Source: JAVDCA01 sp036491235
Lineage (GTDB): Bacteria; Pseudomonadota; Alphaproteobacteria; Rhizobiales; Xanthobacteraceae
Reading direction: 5' to 3'
DNA length: 28,344 nt
NCBI GenBank assembly: GCA_036491235.1
Contig: DASXCK010000096.1
Span: forward strand, 1 to 28,344
A program made the position numbers and the translations under genes. Under the pieces are notes generated by a model. That model had not been told where the DNA came from, searched no databases, and saw only the letters and a program-made list of their open reading frames with translations. Each line of letters begins with the position of its first letter. Positions within the stretch are counted from its first letter, which is position 1. Positions 16,806 to 25,488 of this stretch are shown here, piece after piece.

Positions 16806-18164
16806 GTGTCTCTGACTGACAACAAAGAAACGCAAGCAAACGATGCGGGGGCAGCCCCCAAGGTCAGCTTCGTCTCGCTCGGCTGCCCGAAGGCGCTGGT
16901 CGACTCCGAGCGCATCATCACGCGGCTGCGCGCGGAGGGCTATGAGCTCACGCGCACGCACCAGGGGGCCGACCTCGTCATCGTCAACACCTGCGGCTTC
17001 CTCGACAGCGCCAAGGCGGAGTCGCTCGACGCGATCGGCACGGCGCTTGCCGACAACGGCAAGGTGGTCGTAACCGGCTGCATGGGGGCCGAGCCCGAGA
17101 GCATCACGGCGCGCTATCCCAACGTGCTCGCGGTCACGGGGCCGCAACAATATGAAAGCGTGCTCGACGCCGTGCATCGGGCGGCCCCCCCGCTACACGA
17201 CCCGTTTCTCGATCTCGTGCCGCCCCAGGGCGTCAAGCTCACGCCGCGGCACTATGCGTACCTGAAGATTTCCGAAGGCTGCAACAACCGCTGCAGCTTC
17301 TGCATCATCCCAAAACTGCGCGGCGACCTCGTTTCGCGCCCGGCCGCCGACGTGCTGCGCGAGGCCGAGAAGCTGGTGGCGGCCGGCGTGAAAGAGCTGC
17401 TCGTCATCTCGCAGGACACCTCGGCCTATGGGGTCGATGTCAAATACGCCACGAGCGTCTGGAAAGACCGGGAGGTCCGGGCGAAATTTTTCGACCTTGC
17501 GCAAGCGCTCGGCGAGTTCGGCGCCTGGGTGCGGCTGCACTACGTCTACCCCTACCCGCACGTCGACGACGTGATCGCGTTGATGGCTGACGGCAAGATT
17601 CTCCCCTACCTCGACGTGCCGTTCCAGCATGCGTCGCCCGAGGTGCTGCGCCGCATGCGCCGGCCGGCGGCCCAGGAAAAGACGCTGGAGCGCATCGCCC
17701 GCTGGCGCGAGATCTGCCCCGACCTTACGCTGCGCTCGACTTTCATCGTCGGCTTTCCGGGTGAGACCGAGGATGATTTTTCGTTCCTGCTCGATTGGCT
17801 CGACGAGGCAGCGCTCGACCGCGTCGGCTGCTTCAAGTACGAGCCGGTGCGCGGCGCCACGGCTAACGATCTCGCGACGCCGGTGCCGGACGAGGTGAAA
17901 GCCGAGCGCTACGACCGCTTCATGCAGCGTCAGCAGGCCATTTCGGCGCGGCGGCTCAAGCGCAAGATCGGCACGCGCCAGCAGGTCATCATCGACGAGA
18001 TTGGTGCGAGCGTCGCCACGGGCCGCAGCAAAGGCGATGCGCCCGGGATCGACGGCGCCGTCTATGTGGCGGCGCGCCGCCCGCTGCGTGTCGGCGAGAT
18101 CGCGACGGTCAAGATCGAGCGCGCGGATGCGTACGACCTGCACGGGACCGCAGTGGGGTTCTAA
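16806..18164 (+). CDS. rimO: RimO, ribosomal protein S12 methylthiotransferase
   Basis: A 452-residue radical SAM methylthiotransferase that adds a methylthio group to the conserved Asp of ribosomal protein S12. The N-terminal cluster cysteines are Cys27 (SLGCPKALVDSE), Cys63 (NTCGF) and Cys92 (GCMGAE). The radical SAM cluster is Cys159, Cys163 and Cys166 (EGCNNRCSFCIIP). The SLGCPK.LVDSE signature separates RimO from MiaB; here Ala30 replaces the more usual Asn. The C-terminus is a TRAM-type domain (RQQVIIDEIGA to YVAARRPLRVGEIATVKIERADAYDLHG). GTG at 16806 is the start used; the ribosome site is weak, so the exact start is uncertain. It stands alone, convergent with bioA. Confidence 0.94.
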   Translation: MSLTDNKETQANDAGAAPKVSFVSLGCPKALVDSERIITRLRAEGYELTRTHQGADLVIVNTCGFLDSAKAESLDAIGTALADNGKVVVTGCMGAEPESITARYPNVLAVTGPQQYESVLDAVHRAAPPLHDPFLDLVPPQGVKLTPRHYAYLKISEGCNNRCSFCIIPKLRGDLVSRPAADVLREAEKLVAAGVKELLVISQDTSAYGVDVKYATSVWKDREVRAKFFDLAQALGEFGAWVRLHYVYPYPHVDDVIALMADGKILPYLDVPFQHASPEVLRRMRRPAAQEKTLERIARWREICPDLTLRSTFIVGFPGETEDDFSFLLDWLDEAALDRVGCFKYEPVRGATANDLATPVPDEVKAERYDRFMQRQQAISARRLKRKIGTRQQVIIDEIGASVATGRSKGDAPGIDGAVYVAARRPLRVGEIATVKIERADAYDLHGTAVGF

Positions 18165-18180
18165 TTTCTTCCATGGCCTC

Positions 18181-18225
18181 ATCCTGAGGGGCCGCGCGCA
18201 GCGCGGCGCCCCCTTCTCAAAGGAT
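18181..18225. repeat. Palindromic repeat between rimO and bioA
   Basis: ATCCT (18181-18185) and AGGAT (18221-18225) enclose a GC-rich hairpin, GGGGCCGCGC with GCGCGGCGCCCC around GCA. A further stretch to about 18287 (GGTTCGACACGCGGCGCTCC...CCATGAGG) resembles the same kind of dispersed element. It lies between convergent genes and could terminate both. Confidence 0.6.
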
Positions 18226-18291
18226 GGCAGTGCATGCAGCGGCTACCTCGTGGTTCGACACGCGGCGCTCCTCGCCATGAGGCGGAGATAG

Positions 18292-19581
18292 CTATGAGCT
18301 TCCGACCACGCGTACGATGGCCGTGGTCAGTTTGGCCAACTCACTTTCGGTGATGGTGAAAGCCGGCGTCAGATAGACGACGCTTCCGAACGGCCGAACG
18401 AACACGCCCTCATCGACGAACCGCTGGCGCAGGGCATCCAGATCGTCGACCCGCTCCAACTCGACCACCCCGATCGCCCCTTTCACCCGCACGTCCTTCA
18501 CGCCGGCCAGTCCGCGGCAAGGCGCGAGCCCCCGCGCCAGCTGCGCTTCGATCGTCTTGACCTGTTCCAATCGCGGCTCGCGCTCGAACAAATCGAGCGA
18601 CGCGTTGGCGGCCGCGCAGGCGAGCGGGTTCGCCATGAAGGTCGGCCCGTGCATCAGGGCGTGGCGAGGGTCGTCCGACCAGAAAGCGTCGAACACGCGG
18701 CCGCTCGCGACCGTGGCGGCCAGCGCCATGGTGCCGCCGGTCAGCGCCTTCGACAGGCAGATGATGTCGGGCGCTACATCCGCCTGCTCGCCCGCGAACA
18801 TCGTTCCGGTGCGGCCAAAGCCGGTGAAAATCTCGTCGAAGATCAGCAGGAGTTCGTAACGATCGGCTAGATCGCGCAACCGGCGGAGCACGGCCGGGTC
18901 GTGAAAGTGCATGCCGCCCGCGCCTTGCACCAGCGGCTCGACGATGATGCCGGCGAGTGTGTCGGCGTGGCCCGCGAGGATGCCTTGCAGCGCCTGAGCG
19001 CTCTCCTCGTCCGTCGGCAGCGCGACATTGATGTGCGCCGGCAAGACCCCTCTGAACAGCGCGTGCATGCTGTCGTCGGGGTCGCTGACCGCCATCGCAC
19101 CCGTGGTGTCGCCGTGATAGCCGCCGCGAAAGGTAACGAATCTCGTGCGCCCGCCCTGCCTGCGGTTACGCCAGAACTGGATCGCCATCTTGAGCGCGAC
19201 CTCGACGGCGACCGAGCCGGAATCGGAGAAGAAGACGCGCTGCAGGTTGCCGGGCAGCAAATGGACCAGGCGACGCGCAAGGCGCAGCGCCGGCTCGTGC
19301 ACGAGGCCGCCGAACATCACGTGCGGCATGGTCTCGGCCTGGCGGATCAGTGCGGCGCGGATATGCGGATGATTGTAGCCGTGGCAGGCGGTCCACCACG
19401 ACGCGATGCCGTCGATGAGTTCGCGGCCGTCGGCGAGGATGATGCGGCAGCCGTCGGTCCGCGCCACCGCAAGCGGCGGCGCGGCCGTCTTCATCTGTGC
19501 GTAGGGTAGCCAGACATGCGGCCAACCGGCCGCATACCATTGTGGGGGCGCCGGGGTCGCCCGGTGTTCGCGGTCATTCAT
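18292..19581 (-). CDS. bioA: BioA, adenosylmethionine-8-amino-7-oxononanoate aminotransferase
   Basis: A 429-residue class III PLP aminotransferase that makes 7,8-diaminopelargonic acid from KAPA, using S-adenosylmethionine as amino donor in the usual case. Signatures: WLPYAQM and substrate-site SWWTACHGYNHP (61-72), FFSDSGSVAVEVALKMA (117-133), RGGYHGDT (152-159), the PLP Asp249 in IFDEIFTGFGRTG, and Schiff-base Lys278 in CLSKALTGG. The HGPTFMANPLACAAANASL segment is typical of BioA. No good Shine-Dalgarno site precedes ATG 19581. It is separated from bioFD and lies on the opposite strand. Lys use in place of S-adenosylmethionine cannot be excluded from sequence alone. Confidence 0.94.
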   Translation of the reverse strand: MNDREHRATPAPPQWYAAGWPHVWLPYAQMKTAAPPLAVARTDGCRIILADGRELIDGIASWWTACHGYNHPHIRAALIRQAETMPHVMFGGLVHEPALRLARRLVHLLPGNLQRVFFSDSGSVAVEVALKMAIQFWRNRRQGGRTRFVTFRGGYHGDTTGAMAVSDPDDSMHALFRGVLPAHINVALPTDEESAQALQGILAGHADTLAGIIVEPLVQGAGGMHFHDPAVLRRLRDLADRYELLLIFDEIFTGFGRTGTMFAGEQADVAPDIICLSKALTGGTMALAATVASGRVFDAFWSDDPRHALMHGPTFMANPLACAAANASLDLFEREPRLEQVKTIEAQLARGLAPCRGLAGVKDVRVKGAIGVVELERVDDLDALRQRFVDEGVFVRPFGSVVYLTPAFTITESELAKLTTAIVRVVGSS

Positions 19582-19656
19582 GACCGCATTGTGCCCGGAG
19601 ACCGGGGTCGGGTCACGCCACCCAGAGGATGTGGTGGCGTCGAAAAGAAGGCTCAG

Positions 19657-19686
19657 AAAAGGGTGCCGACGCTGCCGTCGGCACCC
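19657..19686 (-). terminator. Intrinsic terminator of gapR
   Basis: On the minus strand GGGTGCCGAC (19686-19677) and GTCGGCACCC (19670-19661) form a perfect 10-bp stem with a 6-nt loop, followed by TTTTCT. It starts 9 nt after the gapR stop, and separates gapR transcription from bioA. Confidence 0.88.
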
Positions 19687-19695
19687 ACGGCTCGC

Positions 19696-19962
19696 TCAGG
19701 CGGCCTTGGCGACGGGTTTTGCCGCCTCGATGGCCTGCATGTAGAGGTCGAGAAGCGTCTCCTGCTCGTCGCGCTCCTGCTTGTCTTTCTTGCGCACGCG
19801 GATGACTTCCCGCAGCACCTTGACGTCGAAGCCGTTGCTCTTGGCTTCGGTGAAGATCTCCCGCTTGCCTTCGTTGAGCTCCTTGATCTCCTCGTCGATG
19901 TGCTCGATGCGCTCGACGATGGTCCGCAGCTGATCGCCTGCAATGTCGGACGGTCCGCCCAT
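19696..19962 (-). CDS. gapR: GapR-family nucleoid-associated protein (DUF2312)
   Basis: An 88-residue DUF2312 protein. The sequence GDQLRTIVERIEHIDEEIKELNEGKREIFTEAKSNGFDVKVLREVIRVRKKDKQERDEQETLLDLYMQAI is highly typical: a long N-terminal coiled-coil helix followed by a basic helical part. In Caulobacter GapR binds AT-rich, overtwisted DNA ahead of polymerases and aids topoisomerase action. ATG 19962 has an AGGAG site 6 nt upstream. It is a single-gene unit with a clear terminator. Alphaproteobacteria can hold paralogues, so the exact role of this copy is inferred. Confidence 0.93.
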   Translation of the reverse strand: MGGPSDIAGDQLRTIVERIEHIDEEIKELNEGKREIFTEAKSNGFDVKVLREVIRVRKKDKQERDEQETLLDLYMQAIEAAKPVAKAA

Positions 19963-20106
19963 GGTTTACTCCTGGTCAACACGACCTCGGAAAATTCGGG
20001 CATTCGGCTCGCCGCATCAAGGCGAGCCGAAGTATGTGGTGAGCAAACCGTAAATGCAGTTCCCCTCGACGACTCGAACACAGGTTCTATCGCAAACCAA
20101 CGCATT

Positions 20107-20155
20107 CTATCCCGCCGCCTTCATTATCGTGAGCTCCTTGATCTTTGTAGGCGTC
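20107..20155 (-). other. Short sequence resembling the 3' end of the radical SAM gene
   Basis: On the minus strand the segment ends in a TAG codon and can be read TKIKELTIMKAAG*, close to the RKIKELTTTKAAAG* end of the radical SAM gene at 21297. The DNA shares exact runs GATCAAGGAG and GAAGGCGGCGG. Upstream of it the similarity stops. It may be a remnant of a duplicated gene end, or a chance likeness, or the end of a 42-codon frame starting at GTG. The remaining part of 19963-20248 shows no supported gene. Confidence 0.35.
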
Positions 20156-20248
20156 CAGGGCTGCCCGCAATGAACAACCTTTGATAGACGATGGTGTCGA
20201 TACTTCCGGAGCGGTAAACTAGCAGGCGTCGGCACGCGAGGATCTACG

Positions 20249-21226
20249 ATGCGACTTCATCAAGTGAGGAGCTGTCTGGCGGCGTTGCTCTTTGCCGGTT
20301 TGACAGTGGCCGCGGCGTTTCTCGTTGGAAGCCGCAGCTTCCAATTGGTTCCCTATGTAATCGTGGTGGCGCTCGCGCACGCCGTCATACTTGGGCTGCC
20401 GCTCTTCCTGCTTTTGAACGCGTGGGGCCGCATCGGCATCGCTCCATCGATCGTTGGGGGATTCGCGATTGGTTGCCTGCCGGTCGGTCTGCTCACGTTT
20501 CCGGCCTGGCTAAACGAAAGCTTCAATGCGTGGAGTGGCGGCGCGCAAACCGTCGTCAACGGTGTCACGACCGTTGCCGGCTGGCTCGAATATCTGCAAT
20601 TCATAGGCATATTCGGCAGTCTCGGCGCCATTGCGGGGGCGACGTTCTTCGCAACACTGCGGGTGACGCGCGATTTTTCGAATGTTGCCGGGCCGCATGC
20701 CGGGGGACCTCGCTCGTTGATGGCGAACGGCCTTCTCTTCCTCTCGGTTCTATTGACCGCCGGGGCATTCGCTTTGCCGGCGATTACGAGCGACCGCACA
20801 TGCCACAACATGTTTCGCAATGGCCGCCAATCGGTCCGTTCTCGCGTGAACGTGGTGCTCGAAATATCCGCCGATGATTGGCTGCGCTTGACGAAGCTAT
20901 TCGAAGAATTCGCAACCGCACATGAGCTCTCGTTCAGGAATAACAGCCGGAGTCCGTCCGATGTCGTGCAGGTGCTCAACCTCAGCCTTTGCAACGACTC
21001 GGGGCTGAACATTGAGGCACTTCAACAGCTATGGCACCAGGTGAAATCGGTGCCCGCCAACGGGGTCACGATCGGCATCTACGTTTTGCGTAACGGCTCC
21101 CAATGGCGCGGCATAGCGCACGATCTCGCCGCGAGGCTCGAATCAACCTGGCCCGGCAAGATAAAGTTCAAGGACGGCAACGGGCGGATCGTCCCGGCGC
21201 CGACGAATTTGCAGGCGCCCGACTGA
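20249..21226 (+). CDS. Uncharacterised membrane protein with soluble C-terminal domain
   Basis: A 325-residue protein. The first ~190 residues contain about five hydrophobic segments (near 9-27, 33-57, 66-86, 112-133 and 155-178), which suggests an integral inner-membrane protein. From about 195 a soluble domain follows with VNVVLEISADDWLRLTKLFEEFATAH, FRNNSRSPSDVVQVLNLSLCND and GVTIGIYVLRNGSQWRGIAHDLAARLESTWPGKIKF. I recognise no family. A weak GAGGA site lies 9 nt before ATG 20249. G+C and G/C-ending codons are visibly lower than in the flanking genes, and it has no neighbours in the same orientation nearby, so it may have been acquired horizontally. Confidence 0.65.
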   Translation: MRLHQVRSCLAALLFAGLTVAAAFLVGSRSFQLVPYVIVVALAHAVILGLPLFLLLNAWGRIGIAPSIVGGFAIGCLPVGLLTFPAWLNESFNAWSGGAQTVVNGVTTVAGWLEYLQFIGIFGSLGAIAGATFFATLRVTRDFSNVAGPHAGGPRSLMANGLLFLSVLLTAGAFALPAITSDRTCHNMFRNGRQSVRSRVNVVLEISADDWLRLTKLFEEFATAHELSFRNNSRSPSDVVQVLNLSLCNDSGLNIEALQQLWHQVKSVPANGVTIGIYVLRNGSQWRGIAHDLAARLESTWPGKIKFKDGNGRIVPAPTNLQAPD

Positions 21227-21296
21227 ACGACATTGGGCCTTAAAAAGTAGAGCCGCGCAAAGCGCGCTTAGCTTGCGGTTCGTGCGCGACCGCGCC

Positions 21297-23156
21297 CTAC
21301 CCGGCCGCCGCCTTCGTGGTCGTCAACTCCTTGATCTTGCGGGCGTGCTGGACGGCGGCGCGTGCCCCCTCGTTGTGAGTGAAGAGCGCGAGCGACTCGG
21401 TCTCCGCCGCTTCGACGGGCGCGAGCGCCTGATCGTGGTAGTTGGCGCGGTCGGGATCGTTGCGAACCTTGCGGCGGATCCTATCGATGTCACGCCACAT
21501 GCTGAGATATTTGAGCTGCTTGCGCACGCCCTCGATGATGACGCGGGGATAGAACCGCCACACCGCCTCGATCGGCAAGCCGGGGCGGCGATCGGTACGC
21601 CACTTGAGGCGAATAATTCCACTCTGCAGCGGGTGCAGGTTCTCGATCTCGACGATCGACGCGAAGCCGGCGAGCATCGTCGCCAGACGCGAGGGGCCGA
21701 TACCCGTCACGACGGCGCGGCGCAGCAGCGTCTCGATGTGCTCGGGCGAATAGTAAAGCTTCCACGCCTCGCGATAGATGCCTTCCCATTGCTCCTGCGA
21801 CATGTTCGGATGCGCCATCACGACATGTTCGAGGTCGTACTTGTTCATGTCGGGGTCCATCGCGACACCGCGCTGCCACAGCTTCTTGTGGTCTTCGGAT
21901 CCCGGCAGCGGCGTCATGCAGACGAACTCGAGGATGTCGACCGGCAGCTCGCGCTGGATGATCTTGATGTCTTCCGCGATGCTCTCCGGCGTGTCCGCCG
22001 GGAACCCCAGGATGTAGCCCGCATACGTGATGACGCCGGCATATTTCCAAGCGAGCAGCATCTCGCGATATTCGGTGATCTTGTTCTGCCGCTTTTTCAC
22101 CGCGCCGAGGTTGGCGGGATTGATGCTCTCGAGCCCGAGGAACACGCGCCGCACCCCGGCCTGCCTGGACTTTTCGATGAAATCGGGATTGCGGTGGCAG
22201 AGCGTGTCGACCTGGATGATGATCTTGAGGTCGCGGTCGGTGCCCTGAACCTCGCGCCGGATCTCGATGATCCGGTCGAGGATCACCTCCCAGTCCTTGT
22301 TGCGTGCGAAATTGTCGTCGGTGATGAAGAACCAGCTCACCCCCTGGGCAAGGTTCATCCGGATCAGCTGCTCGATGTCATCGGCCGAGCGCTTGCGCGA
22401 CTTGCGGCCCTGCACGTTGATGATGGTGCAGAAGGAGCACTCGAACGGACAGCCGCGGCCGGCGTCGAAGCTGGTCATCAGCTGATAGGTGCGCTTGAGG
22501 TAGCGTTTCGGCAGGATCGGCGTCGGCGTCGCCTCGATCCCGGGCAACTGGTCCATGAAATTGTAGAGCGGCTTGAGCGCGCCGTTGGCGGCGTCGTGCA
22601 GCAGCGCGTCGCAGCGCTCCTCCATCTCGCCGGCATAGAGCGTGATGCCGAGATCGCGCGCGACCTGCAGGTCGGCTTGGGCTTCGCCGATCATCGCGAG
22701 GCAGCCGGACACGTGGAATCCGCCGATCGCCACCGGGACCCCGGCCGCGCGCAACGGCCGCGCGATATCGAGGGCGCGCGGAAATTGATTGCTTTGCACG
22801 CCGACCAGGAAGACCAGGCCGAAATTGTCGTGGCGGCGGAACCGCTTGATGAGCTTGTCGGGCCGGATGCGGGTGCTGATCTCGTCGGCTGCGTCGATGT
22901 CGATCTCGACATCCTCGCCGAGCACGCGGCGCTGCCGCGCATCCTCGAGCAGGCTATAGATCGCGGCGAGCGAATTCGACGGAATGAAGGCGCGAAACCA
23001 CTGGATGACGTAGCCGTCGTCGTCGTAATGCGATGGCTTGATCAGCGCGATCTGAAAGCGACGACTGCTGCGACCCGCGCGCATCGGCGCCACGCGCGAT
23101 GGCTGCGCGGGGATGCCTTGGGACGGCGCGGACCGCAATGCCTGACGGATCTGCAT
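21297..23156 (-). CDS. B12-binding-domain radical SAM protein of unknown substrate
   Basis: About 619 residues. The N-terminus has IALIKPSHYDDDGYVIQWFRAFIPSNSLAAIYSL, followed by a cobalamin-binding-type Rossmann domain (about 110-200: FGLVFLVGVQSNQFPRALDIARPLRAAGVPVAIGGFHVSG). The radical SAM cluster is Cys236, Cys240 and Cys243 (GCPFECSFC), with FFITDDNFARN and RVFLGLESIN of the partial TIM barrel after it. Such class B-like enzymes often methylate unreactive carbons, but the substrate is unknown; the enzyme could modify a lipid, cofactor or peptide. Start ATG 23156 is chosen for a GGGGGGA stretch 9 nt upstream; the frame is open to 23276. It is divergent from bioF. Confidence 0.83.
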   Translation of the reverse strand: MQIRQALRSAPSQGIPAQPSRVAPMRAGRSSRRFQIALIKPSHYDDDGYVIQWFRAFIPSNSLAAIYSLLEDARQRRVLGEDVEIDIDAADEISTRIRPDKLIKRFRRHDNFGLVFLVGVQSNQFPRALDIARPLRAAGVPVAIGGFHVSGCLAMIGEAQADLQVARDLGITLYAGEMEERCDALLHDAANGALKPLYNFMDQLPGIEATPTPILPKRYLKRTYQLMTSFDAGRGCPFECSFCTIINVQGRKSRKRSADDIEQLIRMNLAQGVSWFFITDDNFARNKDWEVILDRIIEIRREVQGTDRDLKIIIQVDTLCHRNPDFIEKSRQAGVRRVFLGLESINPANLGAVKKRQNKITEYREMLLAWKYAGVITYAGYILGFPADTPESIAEDIKIIQRELPVDILEFVCMTPLPGSEDHKKLWQRGVAMDPDMNKYDLEHVVMAHPNMSQEQWEGIYREAWKLYYSPEHIETLLRRAVVTGIGPSRLATMLAGFASIVEIENLHPLQSGIIRLKWRTDRRPGLPIEAVWRFYPRVIIEGVRKQLKYLSMWRDIDRIRRKVRNDPDRANYHDQALAPVEAAETESLALFTHNEGARAAVQHARKIKELTTTKAAAG

Positions 23157-23390
23157 TTTTTCGAAATCCCCCCGAATTCGCGGCACAGGATACAATCTTC
23201 GCTGGCTTCCCGGAAGAGCCGGCGCGTTAATCGCGCATCGTCTGCGAGCCGATTTTGGATCAGTCGCGTCCGGCATCGCGGGCGCTTGCCTGCCAGTCGA
23301 TTGGCGCGGAAGTCGGGCCCTTGATCCGCATCGGCCGATGGCGGCATTGTGGCCGGGCGCTGCGCGACACGTACGCCATGTGGGTTGCCG

Positions 23391-24539
23391 ATGGATTCAC
23401 TCGACGAATTCGCTGCCGAAAAACTTGCCGCGCTCGACCGCGGCGGACTGCGGCGCACGCTGGTCACGACAGCGCGCGACGCGCTCTATGTGGAACGTGG
23501 CGGGCGTCGGCTGCTCTCGTTCTCGTGCAACGATTATCTCAATTTCACCCAGCATCCCGCCATCAAGGCCGCGGCGGTCGCGGCGACCGAGCGCTATGGG
23601 GTTGGCTCGGGCGCATCCCGTCTCGTCACCGGCAACCATCCGCTCCATGCGGAACTCGAGGCGCGGCTTGCCCGCCTCAAGGGCACGGAAGCGGCCTGCG
23701 TCTTCGGTTCCGGGTTCCTCGCCAATACGGGGATCATCCCGGCGCTCGCGCGATCCGACGACCTCGTCCTGCTCGACGAACTGGCGCACGCCTGCCTGTG
23801 GGCGGGCGCGCGGCTCGCGCGGGCGCATGTCTTGGCGTTCCGGCACAACGACACGGAGCATGCCGAGGCGCTGCTGCGCACGCACCGGGCACGCCATCCG
23901 CGCGCCCTGGTCGCGACCGACGGCGTCTTCTCCATGGACGGCGATCTCGCGCCGCTGGCCGAGCTTGGGCAGGTCGCGCGACGCCATGACGCCTGGCTCC
24001 TGTCGGACGACGCGCATGGCATCGGCGTGGTCGGCGGCGGACGCGGCTCGACCTTCGCGGGATCCGAGCCCGCCGAGGTGCCGCTGCAGATGGGGACCCT
24101 GTCGAAGGCGATCGGCGGCTACGGCGGCTATCTCTGCGCCTCGCAGCCCGTCATCGAGCTCATGCATAACCGCGCCCGCACCCTGATCTACTCGACCGGC
24201 CTGCCGCCCGGGCCTATCGCCGCCGCGATCGCGGCGCTCGACTTGATCGCGCGCGATCCGGACTATGCGGCGCAGCCGCTCGCCAAGGCGAAAGCCTTCA
24301 CGCGCCTTGCCGGGCTGCGCGAGGCGCAGAGCCCGATCGTGCCGATCGTCATCGGTGACGCGCAGGCGGCGCTGGCGGCAAGCCGGCAGCTCGAACGCGA
24401 GGGGTTCCTTGCGGTCGCAATCCGGCCGCCGACGGTCCCGGAAGGCACCGCGCGACTGCGGCTCGCCTTTACGGCCGCCCATCCCGATGCCGAAATCGAG
24501 CGACTCGCGGACTTGGTCCGCCAGCGGGTATACGCATGA
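23391..24539 (+). CDS. bioF: BioF, 8-amino-7-oxononanoate synthase
   Basis: A 382-residue PLP enzyme of the alpha-oxoamine synthase family that condenses pimeloyl-thioester with L-alanine to give KAPA, the first dedicated ring-forming step of biotin synthesis. Signatures: SFSCNDYLNFTQHP (43-56), YGVGSGASRLVTGNHPLHAELE (69-90), DDAHGIGVVG (206-215) and Schiff-base Lys239 in TLSKAIGGYGGY. Start ATG 23391 (MDSLDEF) fits the family's N-terminus better than the open frame to 23349. Its ribosome site is weak. The last codons overlap bioD by 4 nt (ATGA). Confidence 0.94.
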   Translation: MDSLDEFAAEKLAALDRGGLRRTLVTTARDALYVERGGRRLLSFSCNDYLNFTQHPAIKAAAVAATERYGVGSGASRLVTGNHPLHAELEARLARLKGTEAACVFGSGFLANTGIIPALARSDDLVLLDELAHACLWAGARLARAHVLAFRHNDTEHAEALLRTHRARHPRALVATDGVFSMDGDLAPLAELGQVARRHDAWLLSDDAHGIGVVGGGRGSTFAGSEPAEVPLQMGTLSKAIGGYGGYLCASQPVIELMHNRARTLIYSTGLPPGPIAAAIAALDLIARDPDYAAQPLAKAKAFTRLAGLREAQSPIVPIVIGDAQAALAASRQLEREGFLAVAIRPPTVPEGTARLRLAFTAAHPDAEIERLADLVRQRVYA

Positions 24540-25219
24540 GCGCCTATTTCATCACAGCGACCGGTACCGACGTCGGCAAGACCTTCGTGGCGCGCGGGCT
24601 GATCCGGGTGCTACGGGCGCGCCGCCGTGACGTCACGGCGCTCAAGCCGGTGATGTCAGGATTCGAGCCTGCCGAAGCGGCGGGCAGCGACGGCGGGCTC
24701 CTTCTGACCGCCCTGGGGCAGGAGCCGACGCTCGAGGCCATCGCGGCGATCTCGCCGTGGCGGTTCCAGGCGCCGCTCGCGCCCGACATGGCGGCCGAGC
24801 GCGAGGGGCGCACTCTCGACTACCCGGGGCTGATCGGCTTTTGCCAAAAGGCCATGGCGGCCAATCGCGACGCACTGCTGATCGAAGGCGTCGGGGGCCT
24901 CATGTCGCCGATCGATAGCGAGCACACCGTGCTCGACTGGATGAAGGCCGTCCGGCTGCCGCTGATCGTGGTCACGGGTACCTATCTGGGTACCCTGAGC
25001 CACACGCTGACGGCGCTTGACGTCCTCGCGCGCCATGGCCTCGCCATCGCGGCCCTGGTCATCAGCGAGAGTGTCGGCCGCCGTCCCGAGCGTCTGGACG
25101 AGACCCACACGACGATCAGCCGATTCGCGCCCGACACCCAAATCGTTGCGCTGCCGCGGCTGCCGGCCGCGAGCCTGGAGCAAGCAGCGTTCGATCAGAT
25201 CGCCGACTGCGTGCGGTGA
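24536..25219 (+). CDS. bioD: BioD, dethiobiotin synthetase
   Basis: A 227-residue ATP-dependent enzyme that closes the ureido ring of dethiobiotin from 7,8-diaminopelargonate and CO2. P-loop GTDVGKT at 10-16, Lys37 in ALKPVMSG, and the IEGVGGLMSPI segment are characteristic. The start overlaps the bioF stop by 4 nt, so translation is coupled and the two form one operon. No bioB follows; the next gene is a diguanylate cyclase after a 269-nt gap that contains a terminator. Confidence 0.94.
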   Translation: MSAYFITATGTDVGKTFVARGLIRVLRARRRDVTALKPVMSGFEPAEAAGSDGGLLLTALGQEPTLEAIAAISPWRFQAPLAPDMAAEREGRTLDYPGLIGFCQKAMAANRDALLIEGVGGLMSPIDSEHTVLDWMKAVRLPLIVVTGTYLGTLSHTLTALDVLARHGLAIAALVISESVGRRPERLDETHTTISRFAPDTQIVALPRLPAASLEQAAFDQIADCVR

Positions 25220-25380
25220 ACGGCCAATGGTCCTCGAGAATTCACGCTTTAGGTATTCCGAAACCATTTTTCGCGTATAAGAAGCATGTCCGCCGATTGA
25301 CGGGCGGCCCCATTTTCCGGCTCGTTCAAGCATTGCTCACATTTGCATGTCAGATATCAGATGCTGCGCGGCTCACGTCA

Positions 25381-25432
25381 TGTCGCGAAACGTGGGCAGC
25401 TGCGGGCTTGGCGCCCACCCGCGACATTTTTT
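25381..25432 (+). terminator. Intrinsic terminator downstream of bioD
   Basis: TGTCGCG (25381-25387) pairs with CGCGACA (25420-25426) and GTGGGC (25392-25397) with GCCCAC (25413-25418); six T residues follow (25427-25432). It is 162 nt past the bioD stop, long for a simple operon end. It ends either the bioFD transcript or a separate short transcript from 25220-25380. Confidence 0.85.
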
Positions 25433-25488
25433 CTGCGCGTTTTCTTGCGCGACAATGCTTGGCATGACACGACGATACGTGCGACAGC

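Noticed and set aside
21273..23324. 683-codon plus-strand open frame opposite the radical SAM gene
   Set aside because: Antisense to a gene with clear cluster and B12 motifs; His/Asp/Arg-rich and running into intergenic DNA.
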